The notes under the pieces: generated by a model | What the model saw: the letters and a program-made list of their open reading frames with translations, nothing else | What the model was told of the DNA's origin: nothing | Database searches by the model: none | In this document: positions 25,318-33,204 of the stretch, piece by piece | Layout of the letters: each line of letters opens with the position of its first letter | How positions within the stretch are numbered: the stretch's first letter is position 1 | Translations under genes and position numbers: made by a program | Origin: JAJRXR01 sp041987545 | Lineage (GTDB): Bacteria > Planctomycetota > Phycisphaerae > Phycisphaerales > UBA1924 | DNA: 64,000 bases | Assembly (NCBI GenBank): GCA_041987545.1 | Contig: JBHIWH010000001.1 | Span: forward strand, 248,001-312,000 | Direction: 5' to 3'

Positions 25318-26360
25318 ACGCGATGACACCTCAGGACCGGGAACGCCTGCTCGAGCTGCTCACCGACGAGCGCCTGGGCGCGCTCTCGCCCGAGGACCGG
25401 GCGGAGCTGGAGGCGCTCGTCCAGCGGGCCGGGCACGCGGACGGCGTGGACGAGGCGATCGGCGAGCTGCTGGTCGCGATGGACGCGAGCGACGACGGCG
25501 GGGGGATGCCGTCGTCGGTCCGCGAGCGGATCGCGGCACGCGGGGCCGGGATGCTGGGCGCCGAGCCTATCCCGATGTCTCGGGGCTCGGGCGGTCGGGG
25601 ACCGGTCTGGGGCCTGCTGGTCGCCGCGTCGATCCTGCTGGTGGGCGCGGTCGCGGTGTCGGCGGTGGTCATCGCCTCCCGCCAGCGGCAGCTGGACGAG
25701 TCCCGCGTCCGCATCGCGGCGCTCGAGCAGCAGATCGGCGAGAACCGCGACCTCCTGATCCAGGCCGAGTCCCGGGTCGCGTCGCTCCGGGCGTCTCTGG
25801 ACGATCGGGGCGAGGAGGTCGACGAGGCGCGGCGGGCGCTGGCCGACGCCGCCGAGCGCGAGGTCGGCCTGGCGCGCCGCCTGGCCGAGGCGACCGACGA
25901 GCTGGCGCAGGCGCAGCTGGAGATCGCCCGCTACGAGGCGCCGGTGGACCCGGCTCAGCTCCAGGCCAATCGGCGTCAGCTGCTGGAGATGCCGGACACC
26001 GTGCGGATCGCGTGGGCGCCCTTCGACCTGCCCGACGCGCCCGCCGAGCAGGGCGACGTGACGGGCGACGTCGTCTGGAACGACGAGCTGGAGACCGGCT
26101 ACCTGCGGTTCGTCGGCCTCGACGTCAACGACCCGGACATCGAGCAGTACCAGGTGTGGGTGATCGACGAGCGGGGGATGGAGCAGAAGGTCAGCGGCGG
26201 TGTGTTCGACGCGACGGCCGAGGGCGAGGTCATCGTCCCGATCCGGCCCGGGATCGACGTGCGTCGGGTGGCGTTGTTCGCGGTCACGATCGAGGAGCCG
26301 GGCGGGACGTGGGTCCCGGACCTGGGACGCCGCGTGGTCGTGGCGCCGCGTGACGGCTAG
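25314..26360 (+). CDS. Membrane anti-sigma factor (RskA-like C-terminal domain)
   Basis: A 348-aa single-pass membrane protein whose GTG start overlaps the sigma-factor stop (GTGA). The cytoplasmic part (residues 1-95) resembles a zinc-less anti-sigma domain (RERLLELLTDERLGALSPED). The transmembrane helix is WGLLVAASILLVGAVAVSAVVIA (approximately residues 98-121). A long coiled coil follows to about residue 220. An RskA-like domain then covers the C-terminus (GDVVWNDELETGYLRFVG, YQVWVIDE, FAVTIEEPGGTWVPDLGR). It probably holds the co-encoded sigma factor inactive until an envelope signal releases it. The inserted coiled coil is unusual for RskA proteins. Confidence 0.85.
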   Translation: MNAMTPQDRERLLELLTDERLGALSPEDRAELEALVQRAGHADGVDEAIGELLVAMDASDDGGGMPSSVRERIAARGAGMLGAEPIPMSRGSGGRGPVWGLLVAASILLVGAVAVSAVVIASRQRQLDESRVRIAALEQQIGENRDLLIQAESRVASLRASLDDRGEEVDEARRALADAAEREVGLARRLAEATDELAQAQLEIARYEAPVDPAQLQANRRQLLEMPDTVRIAWAPFDLPDAPAEQGDVTGDVVWNDELETGYLRFVGLDVNDPDIEQYQVWVIDERGMEQKVSGGVFDATAEGEVIVPIRPGIDVRRVALFAVTIEEPGGTWVPDLGRRVVVAPRDG

Positions 26361-26423
26361 TCGCCGGCGGCCGTCGGACGGCTCAGGGAAAGGCAGCACC
26401 GTGCGCGCCGGGCGCAAGAGAAA

Positions 26424-26456
26424 GGGCCCCACCCTCGGGAACTGAGGGCGGGGCCC
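26424..26456. terminator. Hairpin between convergent anti-sigma and lamin-tail genes
   Basis: A 13-bp stem with one mismatch (26424-26436 with 26444-26456) and a seven-base loop. On the minus strand it is followed by CTTTCTCTTG, so it suits the minus-strand gene ending at 26489. It may also stop plus-strand transcription from the anti-sigma gene. Confidence 0.7.
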
Positions 26457-26488
26457 GCATTGATCACGCGAAACTCGCTACGAAACGA

Positions 26489-29119
26489 TCACGGGCAGCC
26501 GGCGCCGAAGAGCGTCAGGAACTCGATGACGTCGGAGAAGTCGAGCGCCCCGAACGGCTCGGCCAGATCCCCGGCGGGCAGGCCCGAGCCGAACGCGGAC
26601 AGGAACCCGACGACGTCGGAGAAGTCCAGTGCGCCGAACGGCTGCGAGAGGTCGGCCTTGGAGCAGGGCTGGTCGCAGGCGCCAAGGTCGGGGGACTGGA
26701 TGCCGTCGATGGCGCCCGGGGAGGCGAAGTTGGTGGCGTTGAAGATGGTCGTGTCGAAGTTCTCGCGGGCATCGTCGAAGCCGACCAGGCTGGTCGCCCA
26801 GTTGAGGCCGTTGTCGTTGTCCTCCTCGTTGAGATCGGCGGGGTTGAAGATGTAGATCGAGAACGCGGTCTGGAGGGGGTTGCCGTTGGCGACGATGGGC
26901 CAGACGAACCCGTCGTCGTCGTAGTTGACGATGTCCTGGACCTGCATCTCGTCGTCGATGATGCGGAGGATCTCGCGGGCGGCGGACGGGTCGGAGGCGG
27001 TGCCGGCCTCGCCCGAGTCACCCAGGCGGTCGAGGCCGTCGCCGGCGATGTCCAGGTACCAGTTGTTGACGCTGATGACCTTGTAGCCGCACTGCCAGGC
27101 GTCGTTGAAGGCGTTGATGGGCAGGGAGACGAGCTCGGTGAAGTCGCCGCCGCCGTAGACGATCGCGGCCTCGCCGGCCTGGAGCGTCGTGCCGGGCGGG
27201 AAGGGCGTGGTCTCGCCGTCCTCGTCGGCCAGGCGCCAGCCGGAGATGTCGATGGCGCCGCCGGTGGTGTTGTAGATCTCGACGAACTCGTCGATGCCGC
27301 CGGGCCCGTCGATGCCGGGCTCGCCCGGGAAGTCGGAGTTGGTGGCGAAGTGGATCTCGGAGATGATGACGTCGCCGACGGGCCGCTCGGGGGTGGCGAG
27401 GTTGATCACGCCGGGCGAGCCGATGTCGCGCCCGTCGAAGAACCCGGTGTCGTTGACGCGCCGGGCGCCGTCCAGGAACTCGATGGACAGGGCCCAGTTG
27501 CCGCCGTCGTTGTTGTCGACGAGGTTGAAGTTCCCCTCGCCGCGGAGGTAGAACGAGCCCCGCCCGTCGTCGCCGGGCCAGCCGTTCTGGACGACGGCGT
27601 TGGAGGTCGTGCCCGAGTAGTTGGCGTTGTCGGAGACGACGGCGGTCACGATCGTCCCGCCCTCCATCACCTCGGTCGCCTTCAGCAGCGTGCGGTTCTC
27701 GTTGACCAGGTCGGCGTTGTTCGCCAGGCTGATCGAGCCCCCGACGCTGATGTACTGGTACCCGCTGACCGGGCCCCAGCCGGCCTCCCACTGCTCGAGC
27801 GTGGGGTCGCCGATGACGGCGATCTCGCCCGGGGCGAGGCTGAAGGCGGGGAACAGGCTCTCGGGACCGTCGGCGACCGGGGCGTCGAAGTCCTGGAAGA
27901 AGAAGTTCTCCATGTCGATCGTGGTCGAGCCGGCGTTGTAGAGCTCGATCCACTCGCGCTCGGTGCCGGAGGGGTTGAACATGATCTCGGTGATGATGAC
28001 CTCGCCGTAGATCCCCTCGCACGTGTCGAGGATGCCGTTGTCGTTGGAGTCGAGGGAGGGCATCATCGCGATCTGGCAGGAGTCGGGCTGGCCGTCGCGG
28101 TCACAGTCGTTCTCGGTGAGGAAGCCGTCGCAGGAGTCGGGGATGCCGTTGCCGTCGCAGTCGGGCTCGCCGGCGTCGTTGACGCGGTCGCGGTTGCAAT
28201 CGGCGGCGCCGAGGAAGATGTCGACGGCGTCGTCGCGGGCGTTGCCGTCGGCGTCCACGAAGGAGCCGGCGACGTTGAGGTCCACGATGCCGGGGCTGGC
28301 GACGTCGCCCTCCTGGTACAGCGTGCTGAAGTTCGTGTCCCCGTTGTCGTCCGACTCGACGAGCCGACCCTCGTAAGCCGCGTCCACGCCCGCGACCGCG
28401 ACCGCGAACGCCGTCCCGATCTCGTTGACCTCGTCGAAGCTGAACGAGCCGAACCCGCCGATGAAGTTGGGCTGGACGTAGATCGAGCGGCCGTTGGCGC
28501 TGAATGGCCAGTCGTTCTCGTCGCGCCCGACCTGGTAGTTCTGGAAGTCGACGGTGTTGCCGTTCCCGTCCTGCATCTCCAGGACCTCGTTGGTGAGGCT
28601 GGCGGTGTTGGCGATGGTGATGGTGTTCACGAGGCAGACGATCTTGGCGTGGAAGACGTCGCCGACCTCGTCGGCGTCGGTGTCCTCGCCCCAGGAGGCG
28701 ATGAACCGCTCGATCGTGTTGTCCGTGTCGTCGGGGTTCTCTGTGCGGGCGTCCCAGAAGCCCATGAGGACGATGGCCTCGCCCGGCTCGATCACGACGG
28801 AGTTGATGACGGTGCCGAAGGGGTTGCCGTTGAGGCCCGGGTCGGCCTCGGGGCTGATGGTGTCGGTGTTCGGGTCGTAGAACGCGCCCGAGCCGAAGGG
28901 GTCGGACGGCGAGTTGTTGTCCTCGTCGGCCAGGACCCACTGGGAGATGTCCAGCGCCTGGGTGCCGGCGTTGTAGATCTCCACCCACTCGGTCTCGGCC
29001 TCGGCGCCGGCGGGGTTGTAGAACACCTCGGAGATCCGGATGTCGGGCTGGGCCATCGCCGGGGCGGCCATGCCGGCCGCCGCGACGATCGCGAGATTCT
29101 GACACGTCTTGCGGTTCAT
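26489..29119 (-). CDS. Exported multi-lamin-tail-domain protein with dockerin-like tail
   Basis: An 876-aa exported protein. The signal peptide ends near AAPAMAQ. Three lamin-tail domains follow, each with the ISE(V/I)(F/M)(Y/F)NP-WVE(I/L)YNAG pattern: ISEVFYNPAGAEAETEWVEI near residue 28, ITEIMFNPSGTEREWIELYN near 375, and ISEIHFATNSDFPGEPG near 585. Between the first two lies an Asp-rich, Cys-containing Ca-binding stretch (CDGNGIPDSCDG, CDRDGQPDSCQ, DSNDNGILDTC) like thrombospondin type 3 repeats. The C-terminus has two dockerin-like loops (PFGALDFSDVVGFL, PFGALDFSDVIEFL) ending GAGCP. It is probably a surface or extracellular protein. Related proteins are sometimes associated with nucleases, but none is fused here. 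Confidence 0.88.
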   Translation of the reverse strand: MNRKTCQNLAIVAAAGMAAPAMAQPDIRISEVFYNPAGAEAETEWVEIYNAGTQALDISQWVLADEDNNSPSDPFGSGAFYDPNTDTISPEADPGLNGNPFGTVINSVVIEPGEAIVLMGFWDARTENPDDTDNTIERFIASWGEDTDADEVGDVFHAKIVCLVNTITIANTASLTNEVLEMQDGNGNTVDFQNYQVGRDENDWPFSANGRSIYVQPNFIGGFGSFSFDEVNEIGTAFAVAVAGVDAAYEGRLVESDDNGDTNFSTLYQEGDVASPGIVDLNVAGSFVDADGNARDDAVDIFLGAADCNRDRVNDAGEPDCDGNGIPDSCDGFLTENDCDRDGQPDSCQIAMMPSLDSNDNGILDTCEGIYGEVIITEIMFNPSGTEREWIELYNAGSTTIDMENFFFQDFDAPVADGPESLFPAFSLAPGEIAVIGDPTLEQWEAGWGPVSGYQYISVGGSISLANNADLVNENRTLLKATEVMEGGTIVTAVVSDNANYSGTTSNAVVQNGWPGDDGRGSFYLRGEGNFNLVDNNDGGNWALSIEFLDGARRVNDTGFFDGRDIGSPGVINLATPERPVGDVIISEIHFATNSDFPGEPGIDGPGGIDEFVEIYNTTGGAIDISGWRLADEDGETTPFPPGTTLQAGEAAIVYGGGDFTELVSLPINAFNDAWQCGYKVISVNNWYLDIAGDGLDRLGDSGEAGTASDPSAAREILRIIDDEMQVQDIVNYDDDGFVWPIVANGNPLQTAFSIYIFNPADLNEEDNDNGLNWATSLVGFDDARENFDTTIFNATNFASPGAIDGIQSPDLGACDQPCSKADLSQPFGALDFSDVVGFLSAFGSGLPAGDLAEPFGALDFSDVIEFLTLFGAGCP

Positions 29120-29228
29120 GAGTCTCTACCTCCACGGACCGGGATGCGGGTCGGAAGACGGGCGGCCCGGTCCGAGCCGCCCTGGACGGATGCGCTTGGC
29201 GTCTCTCTCAACGCCCGGCGCGTTGGGA

Positions 29229-30341
29229 TCAGCTGTCGGGCACGTTCTTGACGGTGAACCGGTAGCCGTTCTGGCGGCCGATGCGGGTCAGCTCGCGGAT
29301 GATCTGGGAGTCGTACTGGTCGTACAGCCGCGTCGCGGACTGCCCGTTGTCGATCGCGGTGATGCCCGTGTGCCGGCTCCGCAGGTAGACGGCAAGCAGG
29401 TCCGCGTTCGCCTGCACAAACCTCGCGTGCCCGTCGGCGAACGAGATGTTCAGGCCGTCGGCGCCGTGGTTGTTGGTCTCCTCGTCGGGCCAGTTGCCCA
29501 GAACCTTCCAGTCGCCGTCCGAGTCGCGGCCGTACGACTCGCGGATGGACTCGATGTGGTCCTCGTCGCCGTCCAGGGTCAGGAGCGTCCAGTTCGGGAA
29601 CGGGATGCTGGAGACCCGCTTGAGGAAGCGGTCGTTGGAGAACCCCTCGACGTTGAACTCGTCCGGGTTGCCGGTCAGGTCCTCGTCGCGGATGGCGCCG
29701 GGGGCGTCGTTGCTCACGCCCCGGTCGCGGTTGAACGTGGTGATGAGCTGCTCGAGGCTCGGCGCCTGGGTGAAGCGGCGCTGGTACGTCCCGTCGGGGT
29801 ACTTGACCGGCAGGTCGAAGACCCCGGACCAGTACCCGTACCAGGCCCAGAACTCGAAGCTGTGCCCCCGCTGGTTCAGGTTCGTCGTCGTCCCCAGGCC
29901 CAGGTCGTCGTAGGCCCCATCGACCCGGGCCTCGATCGCGTTGCGGGAGAGGTCGAACGGGACGTCGCGGCCGTGGGGGTTTCGGGCGAAGGGCGTGCCG
30001 TTCACCGAGCCGTCCTCGAGCCACAGGAGCGTCGCGTCCACGGTGTTGCGGGTGGACGGGCAGATCGCCGCCTCGGGCTGCTCGATGAAGTCGCTGAGAT
30101 AGGCGAGGTTGTCGCTCCCGGGCGTCTTGGTCGGCAGGAAGGCGCCCGTGGGGTGCTGCTCGGCGTAGAGCATGGAGCCCAGGGAGACCATCCGCTGCGC
30201 GTTCAGGCAGATGGTGCGGCGGGCGCTCTCGCGGGCCGCGCCGAGCGTCGGGAGCAGGATGCCGATCAGCAGCGCGATGATCGCGATGACCACCAGCAGC
30301 TCGATCAGCGTGAACGCGTGTGCACGAGTGGTCTGACGCAC
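29229..30341 (-). CDS. Prepilin-like protein with variant H-X-DG motif
   Basis: A 370-aa type IV pilin-like protein. The prepilin peptidase motif AFTLIELLVVIAIIALLIGI is near the N-terminus, and the conserved Glu at +5 is present. The C-terminal part contains HGADGLNISFADGHARF, the planctomycete prepilin-processing-associated motif, here with ten rather than nine residues between His and Asp-Gly. The GTG at 30341 is chosen because AGGAG lies 7 bases upstream. The ATG at 30359 (376 aa) has no clear ribosome-binding site. Such pseudopilins are numerous in planctomycetes and are linked to type II secretion-like assembly. The substrate is unknown. Confidence 0.85.
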   Translation of the reverse strand: MRQTTRAHAFTLIELLVVIAIIALLIGILLPTLGAARESARRTICLNAQRMVSLGSMLYAEQHPTGAFLPTKTPGSDNLAYLSDFIEQPEAAICPSTRNTVDATLLWLEDGSVNGTPFARNPHGRDVPFDLSRNAIEARVDGAYDDLGLGTTTNLNQRGHSFEFWAWYGYWSGVFDLPVKYPDGTYQRRFTQAPSLEQLITTFNRDRGVSNDAPGAIRDEDLTGNPDEFNVEGFSNDRFLKRVSSIPFPNWTLLTLDGDEDHIESIRESYGRDSDGDWKVLGNWPDEETNNHGADGLNISFADGHARFVQANADLLAVYLRSRHTGITAIDNGQSATRLYDQYDSQIIRELTRIGRQNGYRFTVKNVPDS

Positions 30342-30359
30342 GCCCGGTCTCCTGGTCAT

Positions 30360-30642
30360 GGTGTGCCCCGGCCCTGTTCCCCCCGCCCGGTCGCACGGTA
30401 TCGGGCGTCCGACGCGTGTCGGGGCCGCCGCTGTTGCCGTCGTGTGAAGCGAACGGGCGCGGCCGCGATCCGTGCATCCGTGGCCGCGGGTTATCGCGGC
30501 GGAGTGTTTGGAGTGCGCGAAGTCGCCGCGAAGGCCGCGGTATGCGGTGGCGGGGCGAGGAGAACCGGCGCGGCCTGTTTCGCGCAACGTTCACCCCGAC
30601 TCCGGCCACACGGGCGTCCGGGATGCGGAAGATACGAGCGTC
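30360..30642. promoter_or_regulatory. Divergent intergenic region, prepilin/GAF-HTH
   Basis: A 283-bp stretch between divergent starts. It must contain at least the prepilin promoter and that of the GAF-HTH operon. I could not identify convincing hexamers and see no open frame with coding character. Confidence 0.35.
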
Positions 30643-31362
30643 ATGACGCACGCCCTCTCGGAGCTCCGAGTCCTCTTCGATCTCGACCCGCTGCTCCGTC
30701 ACGTCATGCGCGTGATCGAGGGGGTCGTGTCGCACGACCGAATCGGCGTGGCGCTGCCCGCCGGCGACGATGCGTCCCTCGAGACGGTCTCGGTGGTCGC
30801 CCGCCCGGGTGAGCCGGACCCGGCGCGGGGCCGGTTCCCCATGGCCGGCAGCGTCGGCGGGTGGGTCGCCCAGCACGGGCTCCCGTTCATCGCGGCCGAC
30901 TACGAGGAGCTGGCCCGGTTCCCGGTGACGCGCGACGGGATGATCCGGGACGGGATGCAGTCCTGCTGCGTGCTGCCGATCGACCACCGCCAGCCCGGGC
31001 GGGGGATGCTGTTCCTGCTCTCGCGATCGACGTCGTCGTTCACGTCGTCGCACCTGCCGACGCTCGCCCACGCCGCGGGCGTGGTCGAGGGCGCCGTCCT
31101 CGCTCGGCGCGCGCTGCGTTCGCTGGAGGAGCTGGAGGACCGCGGGCGGATGCGCCCGGAGCAGTCAGGGTTCGCCGAGCCCAAGCTGCCGTCCCTGCAG
31201 GACGTGCAGCGGAACTACATTGGCGCCGTGCTGGAGAAGACCAACGGCGTCGTCGAGGGCGAGCGCGGCGCCGCCACGCTCCTGGGGATCGCGCCCAGCA
31301 CGCTCCGCCACAAGATGGGCAAGCTGGGCATCAGGAAGACCAACCCGGGCACGCCCGGATGA
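30643..31362 (+). CDS. GAF-domain regulator with Fis-type HTH
   Basis: A 239-aa cytoplasmic regulator. Residues from about 1 to 165 form a GAF domain (LRVLFDLDPLLRHVMRVI, VGGWVAQHGLPFIAADYE, SCCVLPIDHRQPGRGMLFLL). The C-terminus is a Fis-type helix-turn-helix (YIGAVLEKTNGVVEGERGAA followed by STLRHKMGKLGI) like the end of FhlA/NorR proteins. The AAA+ ATPase domain that links these parts in sigma-54 activators is absent. It may act as a sigma-54-independent DNA-binding protein or a co-regulator. The start at 30643 is chosen because the upstream extension has no coding character. An ATG at 31359 overlaps its stop, so it is probably coupled to the phosphoesterase gene. Confidence 0.82.
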   Translation: MTHALSELRVLFDLDPLLRHVMRVIEGVVSHDRIGVALPAGDDASLETVSVVARPGEPDPARGRFPMAGSVGGWVAQHGLPFIAADYEELARFPVTRDGMIRDGMQSCCVLPIDHRQPGRGMLFLLSRSTSSFTSSHLPTLAHAAGVVEGAVLARRALRSLEELEDRGRMRPEQSGFAEPKLPSLQDVQRNYIGAVLEKTNGVVEGERGAATLLGIAPSTLRHKMGKLGIRKTNPGTPG

Positions 31363-31376
31363 GGAGGATCGAAGTG

Positions 31377-32972
31377 ATGCGGAGCTCTCTCGGAATCGCG
31401 GTGTCCGTTCTGACGGTCTCGGCGCTGGCGGGCGCGGCGCCGGCGGAGATCGCCTCGGGCGTCGTCTACCACGACAAGAACGGCAACGGCGTCCGGGACG
31501 AGGGCGAACGCGGGATCGCGGGCGTCAAGGTCTCGAACGCGGCGGATGTTGTCGTCACCGACGAGCGGGGCCGCTACGAGATCGAGATCGACGACGACGA
31601 CGACATCGTCTTCGTCGTCAAGCCGCGGGGCTACCGGACCGCGATCGACGAGCTGAACATCCCGAGGTTCTACTACATCCACAAGCCGGGGGGCTCGCCG
31701 GACGAGGGCTTCGTGTACGAGGGCGTCGCGCCGACGGGGGATCTCCCGGGCTCGATCGACTTCCCGCTGTACCCGCAGGACGAGCCGGAACAGTTCAAAG
31801 TCCTGTTCATCGGCGACCCCCAGCCGTACTCGGTAGAGGAAGTCGAGTGGTACGCCCGGGACACGCTCGCCGAGCTGGAGGGGACGGACGCCGCGTTCGC
31901 GGTCTCGCTGGGCGACCTCGTCGGCGATCGGCTGGAGCTGTTCGCGCCGCTCAACGAGGCGCAGGGGACGGTCGGCGTCCCCTGGTACAACGTCTACGGC
32001 AACCACGACATGAACTTCCGCTCGCCCGACGACGAGCACGCCGACGAGACGTTCGAGCGCGTGTACGGGCCGCCCAACTACGCGTTCCAGTACGCGGGCG
32101 TGCACTTTGTCGTGCTCGACGATGTCATCTGGCAGGGCTACGAGGGCGACCGCGACGACGGACGCCCCAAGAACGGTAACTACCGGGGCGGCCTCCGCGA
32201 CGACCAGCTCGGCTTCGTCGAGAACTACCTGAGTCACGTCCCGGCCGAAGAGCTTGTCGTCCTCATGTTCCACATACCGATCGAGGGCGAGGACGTCCAC
32301 CGGATCCCCGAGCAGCGGCGCCTCTTCGAGATCCTCTCGGGCCACACGAGCACGCTCAGCCTGTCCGGGCACACCCACTTCCAGCGGCACTGGTTCTTCG
32401 GCCAGTCGCACGGGTACACCGCCGGCGGCGAGCACCACCACCTCAACGGCGCGACGGCGTCCGGCTCCTGGTACCGCGGCGCCACCGACGTCCGCGGCAT
32501 CCCCCACTCGACCATGCGGTGCGGCGCGCCCAACGGCTACAACGTCGTGACCTTCGACGGCGCCGACTACAACGCACAGTTCAAGGCCTCGAGCGAGCCG
32601 GCGGACAGCCAGATGCGGATCTGGGTCCCGGGCGGAGTGAGCTCGGCAGAGTCGGGCGGCGCGGAGATCCTCGTCAACGTCTTCGGCGCCAGCGAGCGCA
32701 GCCGCGTCTGGCTCCGCGTCAACGACGGCGCGTGGGCGCCGATGCAGCAGTCCATCAGGCCGGACCCGTTCCTGGAAGCGATCAAGGCGCGGGAACGGGG
32801 CGATTCACCCCCCGACGGCCGCCCGATCCCGAGCCTCGACGACTCGCACCACCTCTGGATCGGGAGCCTCCCCGAGGCCCTCGAGCCCGGGTTCCACCGG
32901 ATCAGCGTCCGGACCGTGGACATGTTCGGCAACGAGTACCAGGACAGCACGCTGCTGCACGTGCTCGAGTAG
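31377..32972 (+). CDS. Exported calcineurin-like phosphoesterase
   Basis: A 531-aa secreted metallophosphoesterase. AGGAGG lies 9 bases before the ATG at 31377, which is therefore chosen over the overlapping ATG at 31359. The signal peptide is MRSSLGIAVSVLTVSALAG. An SdrD-B-like beta domain follows (YHDKNGNGVRDEGERGIAGV). The catalytic domain starts near residue 140 and shows all metal ligands: GDPQ, GDLVGDR, GNHD, FHIPIE and GHTH. A C-terminal beta domain follows. The arrangement matches the MetallophosN/Metallophos/MetallophosC family. The natural substrate is unknown. It probably shares a transcript with the upstream GAF-HTH gene. Confidence 0.9.
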   Translation: MRSSLGIAVSVLTVSALAGAAPAEIASGVVYHDKNGNGVRDEGERGIAGVKVSNAADVVVTDERGRYEIEIDDDDDIVFVVKPRGYRTAIDELNIPRFYYIHKPGGSPDEGFVYEGVAPTGDLPGSIDFPLYPQDEPEQFKVLFIGDPQPYSVEEVEWYARDTLAELEGTDAAFAVSLGDLVGDRLELFAPLNEAQGTVGVPWYNVYGNHDMNFRSPDDEHADETFERVYGPPNYAFQYAGVHFVVLDDVIWQGYEGDRDDGRPKNGNYRGGLRDDQLGFVENYLSHVPAEELVVLMFHIPIEGEDVHRIPEQRRLFEILSGHTSTLSLSGHTHFQRHWFFGQSHGYTAGGEHHHLNGATASGSWYRGATDVRGIPHSTMRCGAPNGYNVVTFDGADYNAQFKASSEPADSQMRIWVPGGVSSAESGGAEILVNVFGASERSRVWLRVNDGAWAPMQQSIRPDPFLEAIKARERGDSPPDGRPIPSLDDSHHLWIGSLPEALEPGFHRISVRTVDMFGNEYQDSTLLHVLE

Positions 32973-33204
32973 GAGTCTGCCCGCGCAACCCAGAGAGACC
33001 CCGGGGAGGCGCTGCCTGGAATCAAGCGGAGAGGGGGGGACTGATCTGCGGCGGTCCCGCGGACGGGCCCGAATCGCCAAAATTCGCTATAACGCCAGCA
33101 GCAACAACGCGTTAGCTGCGCGTGGCTCTTCCGGCTCAAGCACGCGTTCTTCCGGCTTTGAACCTCGGGAATAGGGCAGTAATAGGTCAGTGGAACCGAG
33201 CGGA
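32973..33204. other. Intergenic transition from core genome to lower-GC island
   Basis: No gene is evident. From about 33080 the base composition falls and A/T-rich words appear (CCAAAATTCGCTATAACG). An inverted repeat GCTATAACGC/GCGTTAGC brackets 33090-33120, and the 10-mer TCTTCCGGCT is directly repeated at 33127-33136 and 33148-33157, 21 bases apart. This is where the mobile region appears to begin. No tRNA gene is present to serve as an integration target. Confidence 0.45.

Noticed and set aside
27350..29251. 633-residue plus-strand open frame opposite the lamin-tail protein
   Set aside because: It is very poor in amino-acid variety (Val/Asp/Gly/Ala) and has no ribosome-binding site. The minus-strand protein has three domains.
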